A DNA stretch of 64,000 bases from the NCBI GenBank assembly GCA_027574665.1, contig CM050673.1:7239420-7303419 (forward strand), read 5' to 3'. The position numbers and the translations under genes are program-made. Under the pieces are notes generated by a model. It searched no databases. It was not told the origin of the DNA and saw only the letters and a list, made by a program, of their open reading frames with translations. This document shows, one piece after another, positions 39,761 to 59,976 of the stretch. This DNA is from Rhynochetos jubatus. Its lineage: Eukaryota; Chordata; Aves; Eurypygiformes; Rhynochetidae. Each line of letters starts with the position of its first letter. Position 1 is the stretch's first letter.

Positions 39761-39771
39761 AGGAAAAGGAA
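39707..39771 (+). CDS. Possible first coding exon head-to-head with SMARCE1
   Basis: ATG CCA CCG AGC opens a basic, Ser/Arg-rich peptide (MPPSRSRKSPSPEQGKNRRK) that runs into an in-frame donor AA|GTAAGG. Position at the edge of the CpG island, about 750 bases from the SMARCE1 start and on the opposite strand, is typical of a divergent gene. The exon ends with two bases of a codon, so the next exon must supply one. I could not find an unambiguous partner exon, and the ERVL LTR begins only 70 bases downstream. The family is unknown. Confidence 0.35.
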
Positions 39772-39837
39772 GTAAGGAAGCTCGTAAAATCGAGATAAGA
39801 ACTAATTACCAGCTAAATCTAAATATATACAAATACT

Positions 39838-40480
39838 ACTGAGGATTAGTAATTAAAATAATAGAAAATAACACATACAGTATGATACAGTTGCTCACCA
39901 CCCACTGACCAGTGCACAACCAGGTGTTGAGGAGTGAGAGTCGGAGCCAGAAAGCACGAGGGCCTCAGCCCCAGAGCGATCGCAGCCCCAGAGCGGTCGC
40001 AGCCCGAGGGCCGGACCCCAGGGTCTATTGCAGCAGATTCCACACGAACCCTGTCAGCAACAGCACGACCAGGAAAACTGAACAAATCCAGCAACTCCCT
40101 CCCGAACGAGGCAGCACAGGAGTTGGCAAAGCAGCTAACACAGGAGTTGGAGAGTGTTAGCAAGTGCCAGGAAGTAAACTGTGAGAGAGTAGCGGCTCCC
40201 GGACCCCCTCCTCGCCTGTGCCCCGAGCATGACGTACTATGGAATGAAACGCTTCCTTGGGCAGTCAGGGTCAGCTGTCTGAGCTGTGTGTCCCTGCACT
40301 GCCCGTAGCGAGACAGCGAGCGCTGGGAGCGCAGCTACACGCTCAGAAGGGAAGAAAGACCTTGAATTTGGTGCAGGCATTGCCCAGCTGCACCAGCTGC
40401 TCTCAGCACCCAGGAACACAGCTTCAGAGCAGCCAAGGTAGAGGGAGTTAGCGCTTTCCTGGCTGAACCCAGCACACACG
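39838..40480 (-). mobile_element. Solo LTR of a bird ERVL-type endogenous retrovirus
   Basis: Two blocks match the LTR family common in bird genomes. One is at the plus-strand left end (tgatacagttgctcaccacc then cactgaccagtgcacaacc). The other covers the right end, from a catgacgtactatggaatga block through gggtcagctgtctgagctgt to a diverged ggagttagcgctttcctggc end. Sense is minus, starting near 40480. The middle (about 39935-40225) is unusually GC-rich and fits less well. No viral gene is present. Open frames across it (39912-40308) are part of the repeat. Confidence 0.6.
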
Positions 40481-41022
40481 TGGCTCTGGGCGGGTGAGGA
40501 AGATGAAGAATTTCAGATCTCAGCATTCAGCATAGGAGTCTTTTCTACAGTGAAAGTTATTAAAGTGACCGAATTAAAACGGAAAATGAATACCTAACTG
40601 AATATTAAACCAGGTTTTACGCAAGTCAGCCCCGTTTCTTCGCGGGGCCTACAGTTTATCTAGCCCAGTTCACATTTGCTGTCAAAAAAAGCACGTTTTT
40701 ATGAACAAGTGAAAGGGAGGAGATCTGCCCTCGTCTGCTTGCCGTGGGCTCTCTGTGGCCACAGTGGAAATTTGCTGACATGCAGCACAATCATCTGTGA
40801 CTTCAATTTGATAACTAAAAGAAAGTAAGAATTGAAAGGATTGCTCAGCCAGCCAAATAATGCCTCTAGTCTGCTGTTTCACCTGGGCAGAACGTTTGTA
40901 AAGAAAAGGTGAGAGAATGCTTGTTAAGAGGTGAAAATTACCTGGGTTTGGTTGGGGTGTTTTTGTCCCTGGTTTTGGCTGCTTCATGCATTCATCTCCG
41001 CTTTTTCACTAGCATGGCTTTG

Positions 41023-41074
41023 TTGACACTAGATGATCTCTGGAGGTGCCTTCCTACCCCTCTGTGAATCTGTG
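41023..41074 (+). mobile_element. CR1 3' terminus fragment
   Basis: The segment gatgatctctggaggtgcct then tcctacccctctgtgaatct gtga is the extreme 3' end of a CR1 element in plus orientation, about 50 bases long. Confidence 0.7.
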
Positions 41075-41677
41075 ACAGGGTCAAAATGCATTTCATGTTG
41101 ATAAAATGTCTGTTTGCACAGCTTATTGAACTACTCAGTGCGGTGTTCAAGTACATTTACTAACGCCCTCTTGCTGTGCTCACGGCTGTGAGTCCTTCTG
41201 TGTGTTTTCAAAGCCAGCAAGGTGTTGCTTGCTGTGCTTTATGCATTTTAACTCTGCTATTTGCCTAATTTCCATGTTGTGTTAGTGAATGATTTTGCCC
41301 GTGTTCCCTTTTCAGTGAGCTGTATGACATAAGGAGCTTTACCCATTTAATAGGATTGTTTATGCTGCATGCTACTAACCAGGGGGCTCTAAATTAGTTG
41401 GCTCATATCCAGCTGTTTTAATTAGCAACAGTTGCCTAAGCTTTGTGATGAGGACGTATATTCATTGGGAAGTAGGTTGAGACAGTGGAACCCATTTATG
41501 TCAGACGTTTGCAGGTGCTGGGTGGCGGTAGCTCAGCTGATCTGGGTTTAATTAGCACACAGGGGAGGGATGCCTTGCCAGATTGTCAGGCCTCAGTGCC
41601 GCATTTTTAAGTTCAGTTTACAAGTGCCCTGAAACGAGGGTGAGAGGTTACTGTGAATACTTTTTCCTTATGCCCAG

Positions 41678-41902
41678 GCAGAGTTCATGCTGATGCTAGT
41701 GGACGTACGGGTAGTTTATGAGCAAGAGAGTAAGCTCTTTGCGTTTGAAGATATGGAATTTGTGAACAATGCAAAAGATACAGATGGAAGGAAAGAAAAT
41801 GCAGTTAAACCCAGGATTCATGCTCGAACCAGGTCTCGAGTAGCTGCAATCCTTACCGCAGCTAAAGAAGTCAGTGTTGGCGTGTCCCATGTGAAGAAAT
41901 AG
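41678..41902 (+). CDS. Coding-looking segment of an unidentified plus-strand gene
   Basis: A decent acceptor (ttccttatgcccag) leads into 74 open codons ending TAG at 41900; the other two plus frames are closed. The peptide is balanced and protein-like, with an acidic part (YEQESKLFAFEDMEF) and a basic part (KPRIHARTRSRVAAILTAAK). A donor GGGCAG|GTGAGA lies just 9 bases after the stop, which is odd: either the stop is recent or this is a terminal coding exon with a spliced UTR. Family unknown. Confidence 0.35.
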   Translation, partial: AEFMLMLVDVRVVYEQESKLFAFEDMEFVNNAKDTDGRKENAVKPRIHARTRSRVAAILTAAKEVSVGVSHVKK

Positions 41903-42252
41903 CCTTGGGCAGGTGAGAGCGGGCTGTTTGCGGGATGTCCTGTGTTAACAGGCTCTCTTGAACTGCACTCTTTGGTTTTGTTTTCTTAGAGCACCAGGTT
42001 TCCTATTCACAAAACGTCGTGGCTGTGTTTATGCCCCTTGTGTCAGACTTCAAAGGGGAGCTGTATGTTTCGTGAGCAGCTGACTCAGGGGTTAAGCAGT
42101 GACTTCTGCGAGGGGAGTAAATTTCGCATCGCAGGACAGCTCAGGGTGGGCTTGTGCTGTCACTGGGGTCAGGGATGGCTTCAGAAACCCTGTGATCAGG
42201 CCATTACGTGGATGAAATGACACACGTGAATAAGGTCGACAATTTTTTCTAG

Positions 42253-42330
42253 TTGCTTCGTATCCCAGACGTTTACTACAGGTACGCAGTGATTCTTCTA
42301 AAGCAATACAGAAGTTGTACTGGAAAGTGA
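42253..42330 (+). CDS. Coding-looking segment of an unidentified plus-strand gene
   Basis: After a strong acceptor (aattttttctag) the frame reads LLRIPDVYYRYAVILLKQYR, a helix-like hydrophobic/aromatic pattern unlike random translation. It then meets TGA at 42328. Possible donors are GTTGTA, GTGAAG and GTATGT, all weak. Direction agrees with the segments at 41678, 42716 and 43753. Confidence 0.25.
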   Translation: MLRIPDVYYRYAVILLKQYRSCTGK

Positions 42331-42715
42331 AGCCTGGTATGTGTTCTGTACTGTGCTGGGTGAGGTTTCTGTCGTTAGGGGAAAAAGTATCTGGAGTTAT
42401 GCTAGAGAAGGTAACACCCCAGGATGTACCGTAGGTCAGAGAATAAGCCAAACGCCCCCGGTCTAAGAAAACATTGTGTCTCTGAGTAAGCTTATTCTGT
42501 CCCTGTGCGCTGTAGAGATGGCAGGCCCGTCCGTGTATTGGCACAGTAATTTTTATATGCCTGCGCAAGCTCCTCCTGCAGGAGGGAGTCTGCCTAAGCC
42601 GTTGTAAAGGTATGTGAATTAAGCTGTTTGTTCCCTGTCTGCCTGTCCGCTTAGCTCTTGGATGGTAACCTCTGCGTGCCCGATGCTGTCTCCTCGTTTC
42701 CTGTGCGCTGCTCAG

Positions 42716-42967
42716 AACAAAGGACTTGAACTGGATTTACAAGAGTCACTTCTGAGGCAGGAGGATGCTCATCTCACACGTTATGATAAACATTCTCAGG
42801 GAATTTGTGTCTCTAGTTGCAGAGGAGAGCTCAGAAAACACTTGGTTGCAGCGCTACAGATTTTCTTACCTACAACTTCTTTTTTCTCTGTTCTTTTACG
42901 GTGTACGCATTAAAACTCATAAAATATGCATGGACAAACTCCATTTTATTACTTTTTTATTGTAGGA
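42716..42967 (+). pseudogene. Coding-looking segment with an apparent frameshift
   Basis: An acceptor (gcgctgctcag) leads to NKGLELDLQESLLRQEDAH in one frame. From ATG at 42765 a second frame reads MLISHVMINILREFVSL and then VAEESSENTWLQRY, open to TAG near 42966. Both halves look like protein, but they are offset by one base around 42765-42775. This suggests an indel, either real (pseudogene) or an assembly error. Family unknown. Confidence 0.25.
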
Positions 42968-43752
42968 CTACCATTTACTTTGGTAAATTCGTATCCCTGT
43001 TTAAAGTGCCTTAAAGCAATTAAAACCTAGTTTAAATTCAAGTATTGTAAAATGTACAGAGTATAAGCACAAATAAAAGGCTGCATAGTGAAAATACCAG
43101 AGCAGGCTGATACATTCAGGATGCCAAATACTCAAGTATTAACAACTCCAGATCAGTATTAAGGTTAACGATAATTAGCCAGCTTCACACCGTAGATAGA
43201 GAACTGTGGGCAATATAAATGCATTGTTCTTACCATTAACTAAAGATCGAAGCATAACTTAACACAGAAAGAACTTGTAGTATCGGTTTTTATAACACAT
43301 GCCATAGGAAATAAGGCAAATACTGACAAATTAATCTTTTACATGCTGCTGTGAGTCCACCAAATACGGTACCTGGTTTTTCTCCATTCTGAGCCCCTGC
43401 AATCCCAGCGATTTCGGTGAGAGTTTGACATCCATGACTTTTCGAAACCCTCATAAACAGTCACTCTTCATACAATTTTGTTGGGCTTTTTGTTTGAAAT
43501 TTGTCCCATAACGTTATAAAGAAATACGTCTGGCTCTGTACTTCGGTGTTTCTGTAAGATCTGTGTTGAGGCACATCTCCTCACAGATGCACGGTACCCT
43601 GTGTTTGCCCATAGCTACTTTGGGTAGTACTGGGGGATACGTCACGGGTATGGTGGAATTTTACTTTGGATATGTAGCCCTTATTTTGTCCATTTAATTT
43701 GAAGGAATAATAGTTGTACCCTGGCATAATGGTGACTTGTTGTGTGTACTAG

Positions 43753-44006
43753 ATCAGGAGCATCACTCACCTGCAATCTTTGTCAGAAGAGGAATTTGGA
43801 GAAGATATTTTAATTGACATTGTTGTAATAAACAACTACGCACCAGCATTTGAACGGTCGGTTGACTCCTTACATTTGAACAACTAAAGAGGCTATTTTT
43901 ACTTGCTATGGCTAAGAAAGTTGTACAGATACGTGTGGAAACAAAAGAGAACGACTCCTTTTCAGTGGAAATTACTGCTTCAGACTCAGAGGAACAGTAT
44001 GGCTAA
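43753..44006 (+). pseudogene. Coding-looking segment with an apparent frameshift near 43866
   Basis: After an acceptor (tgtgtgtactag) the first frame reads IRSITHLQSLSEEEFGEDIL then IDIVVINNYAPAFERSVDS and stops at 43885. The next frame opens at about 43866 and reads LTFEQLKRLFLLAMAKK then VVQIRVETKENDSFSVEIT, stopping at 44004. The two halves abut, overlap by only a few codons and both look protein-like, as if one base had been lost or gained. This is the third segment of the same strand trend between SMARCE1 and KRT222. Family unknown. Confidence 0.35.
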
Positions 44007-44611
44007 AATATCACCGGTCTGTACCAGCGCGTTAAAAAAGGTGTGTTTAATTATGTAAGGGAAAGGCATTTTGCTCAGTTGTTGCCTACAAAAATGAATT
44101 TAAAAATACCAGCCACTTTAAAAAGCAAATTCTTTGTTAATAGTTTATGTATTTTAAGAGCATCTTTGTATGTAGTTTTAGCTGTTAGAAAGTGTTATTT
44201 TAAAATCTATTTCAAGAAGTATGACAGTTGTGATGTGAATTATTACGAGGGCTCATCAGCCATCATGTGTATGCAGAGTTGAATAATTAAGAGAATGGAG
44301 TAGGCATTTCTCACGTCCAGAAAGAGAAAACGAGTTCTCTTTTACAAAGGCAGAATGTGTCAAAGTAGAAAGTTAGAGTTTAATTTTTCTAATATTTGGT
44401 GAAATTCTAAAACCCAACAACAATAATGAGAAAATTAAAGGGCTGCACCTGGAGTATAAAACTAGCAGAAGTTAGGTTTCCTGGAATCTTGACTCCCTTG
44501 CTCTTCTCCCTTTCTTTTAAAAGACTTGTAGGTTTTTACTGTATTAATGAAAGTACTTTGTAAGATTTCGTAGTTGTAGCAAGCCAGCAGGCCATGGAAG
44601 ACCATCTACAG

Positions 44612-44617
44612 TTTATT
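44612..44617 (-). terminator. Candidate KRT222 poly(A) signal
   Basis: AATAAA on the minus strand 45 bases after the KRT222 stop codon. Confidence 0.4.
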
Positions 44618-44661
44618 TCCAGAGCCCATTGGAGGTGAACCTGGGGTTAATTTGCTGTTGG

Positions 44662-50803
<6,142 letters not shown>

Positions 50804-51965
50804 CGTGGCCCGAGCCGTGGGGATAGGGTGAGCCGGCTGCTGCAGAGCCTGCCCTGCCTGCGGAGCGCGGCAGCGTGCGGGCAGGCTTTAAAGCTGCAGC
50901 GCTCCATTTCTGAGGAAGCGCTGGGAGGTCGGAGGCTTCCAGCCGGTGCCAAAAGCAGGTTTAATAAAGCGATGATCTGTCGCTTTCGCAGCGATTACAA
51001 TGATGATTCCTAAATTATGTGCTGAAATGAATATATACATCTTCATGTTTTTGTTACACTATAACTGTGGGGTTCTATAACCTCAAAAATGTGAGTTTAA
51101 GAGATACAAAGCGAAGGACAAGATCGTGGATGTACAGCATGAAAGTGCAATGGCAGAGGGGAAGGGAAAGGAGCAGCTTCCCATCAGTACACCTGTACTG
51201 GTGGCAGCGCTGCCGGGATGTGCTTCACCAGGCACCACCACTGGAGCAGGTTACTGGGAAAGTTACGGGGTTCCCGTTCTTGAAGGTTTTCAAGACTCAG
51301 TGAGGCGAAGCCTCAGGTGGCTGGCCCGATGAAGTGTTGAGGACTGTCCCATTGTGAACGAGACCTGGGCTCCTGGACATCCTCTCACCCAACCTTTGTG
51401 TGTTCTTATGGACAGGAACACAGGGAGAGGAGCCAGCACTACTAATGCTAAAGAATGCTTGTGCACCTTGTGAGAGGGTTGGCTCCTCTTCTGCGAGTGC
51501 GAGGTTCTGAGGAACTGACCCTTCAACCATAGCTCACTGCCATCAGAAAACGTGGCTGGTTTGCCTCTGAAGGGTTTGCCGTACCTCTGCCCTGTGTCCC
51601 TGTCAGCAGGTCACAGAATATGCAGGATACGTCCAGGTTTTATACCTTTCCTGACAGCTCCCAGGGAGGTAGAAACTAGTTTGTCCTCTGTGCCGCTTTT
51701 TCTGCAAATAGTTCATTTCCTGGCTCGCTGGAGCTCCTGTATGATCCTGATGATCTTGTCTGCTGAGAATGGCTCTTACAAGTTTTTTTCAGAAATGCAC
51801 AATACCAGAGATTTAGTTAAAAATTCACATTTAAGTAAAAATAAAAGTTCACTAGATAGAATGCATTTTAGGCTCCAAATAAGAATATAGGTCAGTAAAA
51901 TGGGAAAAAAAGACAGTAAACTCTTACAAGACACTCATCTTCTTAGGAGTCAAGTATTACACCAC
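50804..51965. other. Upstream flank of KRT222 exon 1
   Basis: The first 120 bases are GC-rich and keep a keratin-like frame back to a TAA about 100 bases upstream. An acceptor-like GGCTCTGCAG occurs where the exon 4 acceptor of a complete keratin would lie. Beyond about 51000 the DNA is AT-rich with nothing recognised. Confidence 0.4.
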
Positions 51966-52156
51966 TTAAAAGTCTCCCTGTGGGCATAAGGCTTCCTTGT
52001 CCTTGGCTCTGTCTTCTGGCACATATAAAAGGATCCTGTGTTCTGATTTTATTTTCTTAGCTGGCAGTTTTTCAGCTGACCTGGACTGAGATGGGAATGT
52101 TTTGTTGTCCACTATCTTTTCGCCAAGTGTTTTAATTATTCTAGTTTTATGCAGTT
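51966..52156 (-). pseudogene. Orphan type I keratin tail exon (exon 8)
   Basis: Acceptor GAGTTTAG at 52157 is followed by two bases and 62 codons to TAA. It opens LHKTRIIKTLGEKIVDNKTF, clearly homologous to the [17 protein letters not shown] start of keratin exon 8. It has the same phase as the matching exons of KRT12 (54073) and KRT20 (60074). The rest (SRSAEKLPAKKIKSEH ...) is longer than and unlike either tail. No rod exons are found within 1.4 kb upstream, so it is either the relic of a lost keratin in the KRT24 position or an alternative tail for KRT12 transcripts. Confidence 0.6.
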
Positions 52157-53600
52157 CTAAACTCAAGACATTGACAGGTTTTCATTGATGGTGTGAGAAC
52201 AGTCATATAATAAAAACATTGGGAATCCATCAAACAAACGTAAGATATTGTACCTTAGGCCAGTATAAACAGTACTAGGAAGAGTCTGTGTATTTAAGCA
52301 AATGAGAACTTGAAATATAATTTCAAATCTTCCTTTTTCTTTGCATTGAAATAGCAATTGTTTACAGTTTGCATTTGGTTCCCTGGGACTCAGAATGTCT
52401 TCTGTTTACATCAGCCAAAGTCGAGGCTGTCCAGCATGTGGAAATGAATCCAGGAATGTGTAAGTTTGGAATAAAACAGAGGGGTCTGCAGGCAGATTGG
52501 ATTTGGTCCCACAGACCAAACAAGCATCCGTGGATGAATCTTCACATTACCAGAAGCTAAGCATCTGCCAATTGATACAATTTTTAAAAGCTTTTAAAAA
52601 GAAATTAGCACTAATGCTTCCTTTTTTTTTTTTCCCCAGGTGTAAAGGGAACATCTGGCTACGAGATCCCTGAAGGCTAAAGTCAGGTAGGTGTAAGCAA
52701 TAGTACCTTTACTAGGGTTTATGTAAGTTTGAATTCTCGCTACTTTCAGTGTTCATATTTTACTGCAGATGTTGGATTTTAGTTAAGTTCATAGTTCACA
52801 TACTGTGCAACAATTATTTGGACTCTGTGGTACGGCGTGATAATACTGTGGTGATTGCAAATTGCTTTGCTTTACCGTTGCTGCTGTCGCACAAGACAGT
52901 AGTGAGAGTGATTTCGAGATTTTACCTACACCAGAACTGCGTCTGAGGCAGCTCTAAGGCGCCTTTTAGGTCATAACGTTAAACTCAGGATTGATGTGCT
53001 TGTAGGTGAACAATATGGTTATTCAGTGCCCATCTCCATCAAATGGTGTAGGGAACGATGATTTCACAGCGATCACAGTGCAGTCCTTGAGGTATATACA
53101 TTATTTCATACATAGACGGTGAGGGCATTGTATTTTGGTTCGTCGTTCTGGTTTGGATGAGGTTCCTTTAAATAGTTCATTGGAGTTGGTCATCTGAAAG
53201 GCAAGTTTAGGATTCGAGCGACCGTGCTGTGCTCCCAGCAGCTGGCACCTGGGACGTGGGACCACCGCTCCGTGGCTGGACTGCTGCTTCCTGCGGGGCC
53301 AGTGTGTTCTGTCTTTCCACCATAGCGGCTGTCTACAACAAGTTGTTCTGTTTGCAAAATCTTCTCTCTTGAATTGGTAATTTATAATTTAAAGTTAGCA
53401 AGTATTCCTTTAATCCCACATTTACACAGTGGTTTTAACATGTACGTGTCCGAGCACTGGATGAATTTCTTTACGTTAATGGGGAGTACTGTAGCACGCA
53501 TAGTATATGCAAAGCTAAATTCCCAACCAAATCTGGATCAGGAGCAGCAGACGCAAATGAAGAATGGAGGGAGACTAATATCTTAAAGCTTGTGAGTCCT
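52157..53600. other. Spacer between the orphan keratin exon and KRT12
   Basis: No minus-strand rod exons are visible. The one notable element is a short plus-strand segment at 52640-52686 bounded by strong splice-like signals. Confidence 0.5.
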
Positions 53601-53601
53601 T

Positions 53602-53607
53602 TTTATT
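53602..53607 (-). terminator. Candidate KRT12 poly(A) signal
   Basis: AATAAA on the minus strand about 370 bases after the KRT12 stop. Confidence 0.4.
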
Positions 53608-53975
53608 AGTCAAGAAAACTGGATAATGGGGTTAGAATAGCAAAATTATTCTACCTATTAATTACTAAAAATTACTAAACCCCATATCTACTTAAATGCC
53701 TAATGTGTGTACCATAATTCTAGTTGCTGAACAAAGAATTGATGATACAGTTAAAGAGCACTGTGAAAGCAATACAGGAAATACCAATAGACCAAAGCAA
53801 AAAATACATTGTATGGTGGCTAAGAATGAAAACGCAGGCTTTGTTTGATGTAAAAGACTTCTGGTAACAAGCCGGTCTAGCTTTATCACTTCACACAAAA
53901 GAACAAAATTATTTATCCATTTGGGCTTTGAAAAAACGTGGAGTGACCAGGTCCTTTTCGCTGTCAGACTGTGCC

Positions 53976-57550
<3,575 letters not shown>

Positions 57551-57621
57551 GGTGCCAAGGTGCCCAGGTCTGTTGTGTGACGAGAGTAACCCAGAGCAGG
57601 GCAGGCGAGAGAAGAGCTTCG

Positions 57622-57629
57622 CCTTTATG
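57622..57629 (-). promoter_or_regulatory. KRT12 TATA-like box
   Basis: ACATAAAGGC on the minus strand lies about 75 bases upstream of the KRT12 ATG. A start near 57595 would give a 5' UTR of about 45 bases, normal for keratins. Confidence 0.45.
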
Positions 57630-57659
57630 TAGGGAAGGCAGTGGGTGTCTCAGAGCAGT

Positions 57660-59779
57660 CCCCACCTCCTGGGAAGATCCTTAATTTTTTGTCTCTGTTG
57701 TTTGGAGTGGAAGTCAGTTTAGTGTGTCCTGACCAAAGTAAATGATATGTGCCCATCTAAATTGCCAATGGGAGTGGAAATCTGGTGCCCTCCAGCTGTT
57801 TGCTGTATGAGGGGAAATGGGTGGAGTGGAGCTAAGACATCACAATAATGTTTTGTCATGTGCAATGGAGTGCAAACATTTCTTTTCGCATTTAAATCCT
57901 GCCTAAATAATTTTTTTTGTCATTACATACTCATTGCGTTCTTGGTTTGGGGCTGTTATTATAAAAGGATGCTTAAGTCAGTGGAATGATCCTTTTCGCA
58001 GCACGCTTCCCAGTCAAAAACGTGGGTCTTCTCATAAGACTTTCCTGGCATGAACCTCCACTCCCTGGATGTTTGATAAGAAGCAAGAAAAGTGATCAGA
58101 GAAGAGGCACATGGACATTCCGTGATCTGCAGGTTGATCATTAATATGAAAAATATACTTGATTATACCAAATTTAATTTGTAATTGCGTTTTCTGCCCT
58201 GAACCTTTCATCACTCAAGTATCTCTGTGTATGCAGAGCCTATACCAACAGTTTGGCCTTCTGAGCTCAAAACTAACCATTGTTTCTTCCAAATAGTTTG
58301 CCACTATATCAAAATAAGGAAAATTATTTCTGTATTTTGTGCTTTTCATAATATAAATCTAGAGATCAAATACAGCTCTTCTGGTTGCAGGTTTAGGCAT
58401 GGAAACCCTTCCAAACCAATATACTTCTCTTTTGAAGTTATTTTGGCAAACAGAAAATTGTCCTGGCTTAATTGCATCTTAGGATTTGCCAACTGAAATG
58501 GATTCATTTTTAATTTGTCTACATGCAGGAGCATGGGTGCTTTTTTGGGCAGAAATGTATTATGAGCAGTAGATCAAAGGTTTAAGCAAAGCATTTATGT
58601 AGAAATGAATTGATAGCCCGTGACTCATAATAGTGCAAGCAAGGGATTATTTTATTTAGCAGCTGTTGATGTACAGTAAATAACACACCGCACAGGTGAG
58701 ATTTCAAAAGGAAGAGCTTTTTGTGTTTATGTTGTCGAGGGGAAAATGTAGAGTCCTCGGACTGAAGGTCTGGGTGTGGCACAGGAGACACACCATATGG
58801 GAAAGGGTACGTGCGGTTATCAGTAGAGAAAGGTTGAATAGCGATCGTGGTCTTTTAGTTCTGAACTGAAAGGCAAAATATGTTCTTACTGGCAAAATGT
58901 CTTTGCTTGCTATAGTCCCTGGTGATATAAACACTCACAGAGGAAAAAAAAATACTGAATAGGCTTCTTCAATTCATTTATTCATTTTAATTTATTATGA
59001 AATGTAAATTGACACTTCTTATTTATTTGAAAATCAGTTTTTACTGGAGTAAAGCTGCATTGCATTTGCATGGTAGTTCAGGTTCAGAAAAGGTGCACTG
59101 AATCAACATTTTAATGCCTTTTAAAACCCAAATCTACTCTAAATGTACTAGTACACCAGAGAAAGAACAGCTTGCTAAGCTGTGGATTGCAATGAAACTA
59201 ACGTGTTCGATAGCGAGTACATTGTCTGTACCTGGGAAATCCTTTTTTGCAAGGTTGTGGTGAGGTGTCCATCAAGGTTTCACAAACAGCAGCTCTCACC
59301 TGAACATTTTCCTTTAGGAATATGTTGAAAGTGTGACAAAACTTAAGGCAGCGGATGTTGAACTGTCAAAAAAATGTAGAAGAAATTCCCATGGTGCTTT
59401 CAGAAGAGTCCGCTGCTGTGCAGAACTTGTTCAGCACGGGAGCATATTCTGTCCCGTCTCTTCATCTCATGACCTTCACCCACTTAGCGCTTTGAACTTC
59501 AACAGTGAACGTTGCTTCAGTGTTTTGCTGAATTGTAATTTAGATCATTTTAAAAGCTACAGGAAATTCACACTAAAAGTCATTCGACTGCCTAATTTTT
59601 ACTGAGAAAGGTTTTTAATGGCAGTTTAAGATTCTGATTTAAGTAAAAACTAATACTCCAGTTTTATCTGTCTTGGAAACAATTATACAACAGGCTGATT
59701 TGTTGTTGGTTTTTTTCATCAAGGTATTTCGTCACTATGTAAGTAAACCCAGAATCCTGTGCTTTGTAACGTACTGATT
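57660..59779. other. KRT12-KRT20 intergenic spacer
   Basis: AT-rich, about 2.1 kb. It holds the KRT12 upstream region and the end of KRT20. Open frames (for example 59333-59605 plus) are short and unsupported; no repeat is recognised. Confidence 0.6.
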
Positions 59780-59785
59780 TTTATT
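59780..59785 (-). terminator. Candidate KRT20 poly(A) signal
   Basis: AATAAA on the minus strand about 190 bases after the KRT20 stop. Confidence 0.45.
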
Positions 59786-59976
59786 GACACTTCCACGCCA
59801 AACAAAGAAAGAAGAAAAAAGAAAAAAAGGAAAAGATTGAGATGTGATAGTTTGGCATTTTTCAACCTTTCTGGATTTGAGGGGACAGTAGATTGGATTC
59901 TTTGGGAAGGTTAATCTTCTGGGTTTGGCATCAGCTCCAAGAAGCTCAGAGGCCGTCTCCTCTCTGCTGGTGCCAT

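Noticed and set aside
39912-40308. Overlapping plus-strand open frames of 82 and 124 codons
   Set aside because: They lie wholly inside the ERVL LTR and show no protein family.
40762-40905. Two candidate plus-strand exons (40764 and 40846) that could follow the exon at 39707 in phase
   Set aside because: Both give short peptides with poor or missing polypyrimidine tracts. The minus strand of the first also looks like an exon, so neither can be preferred.
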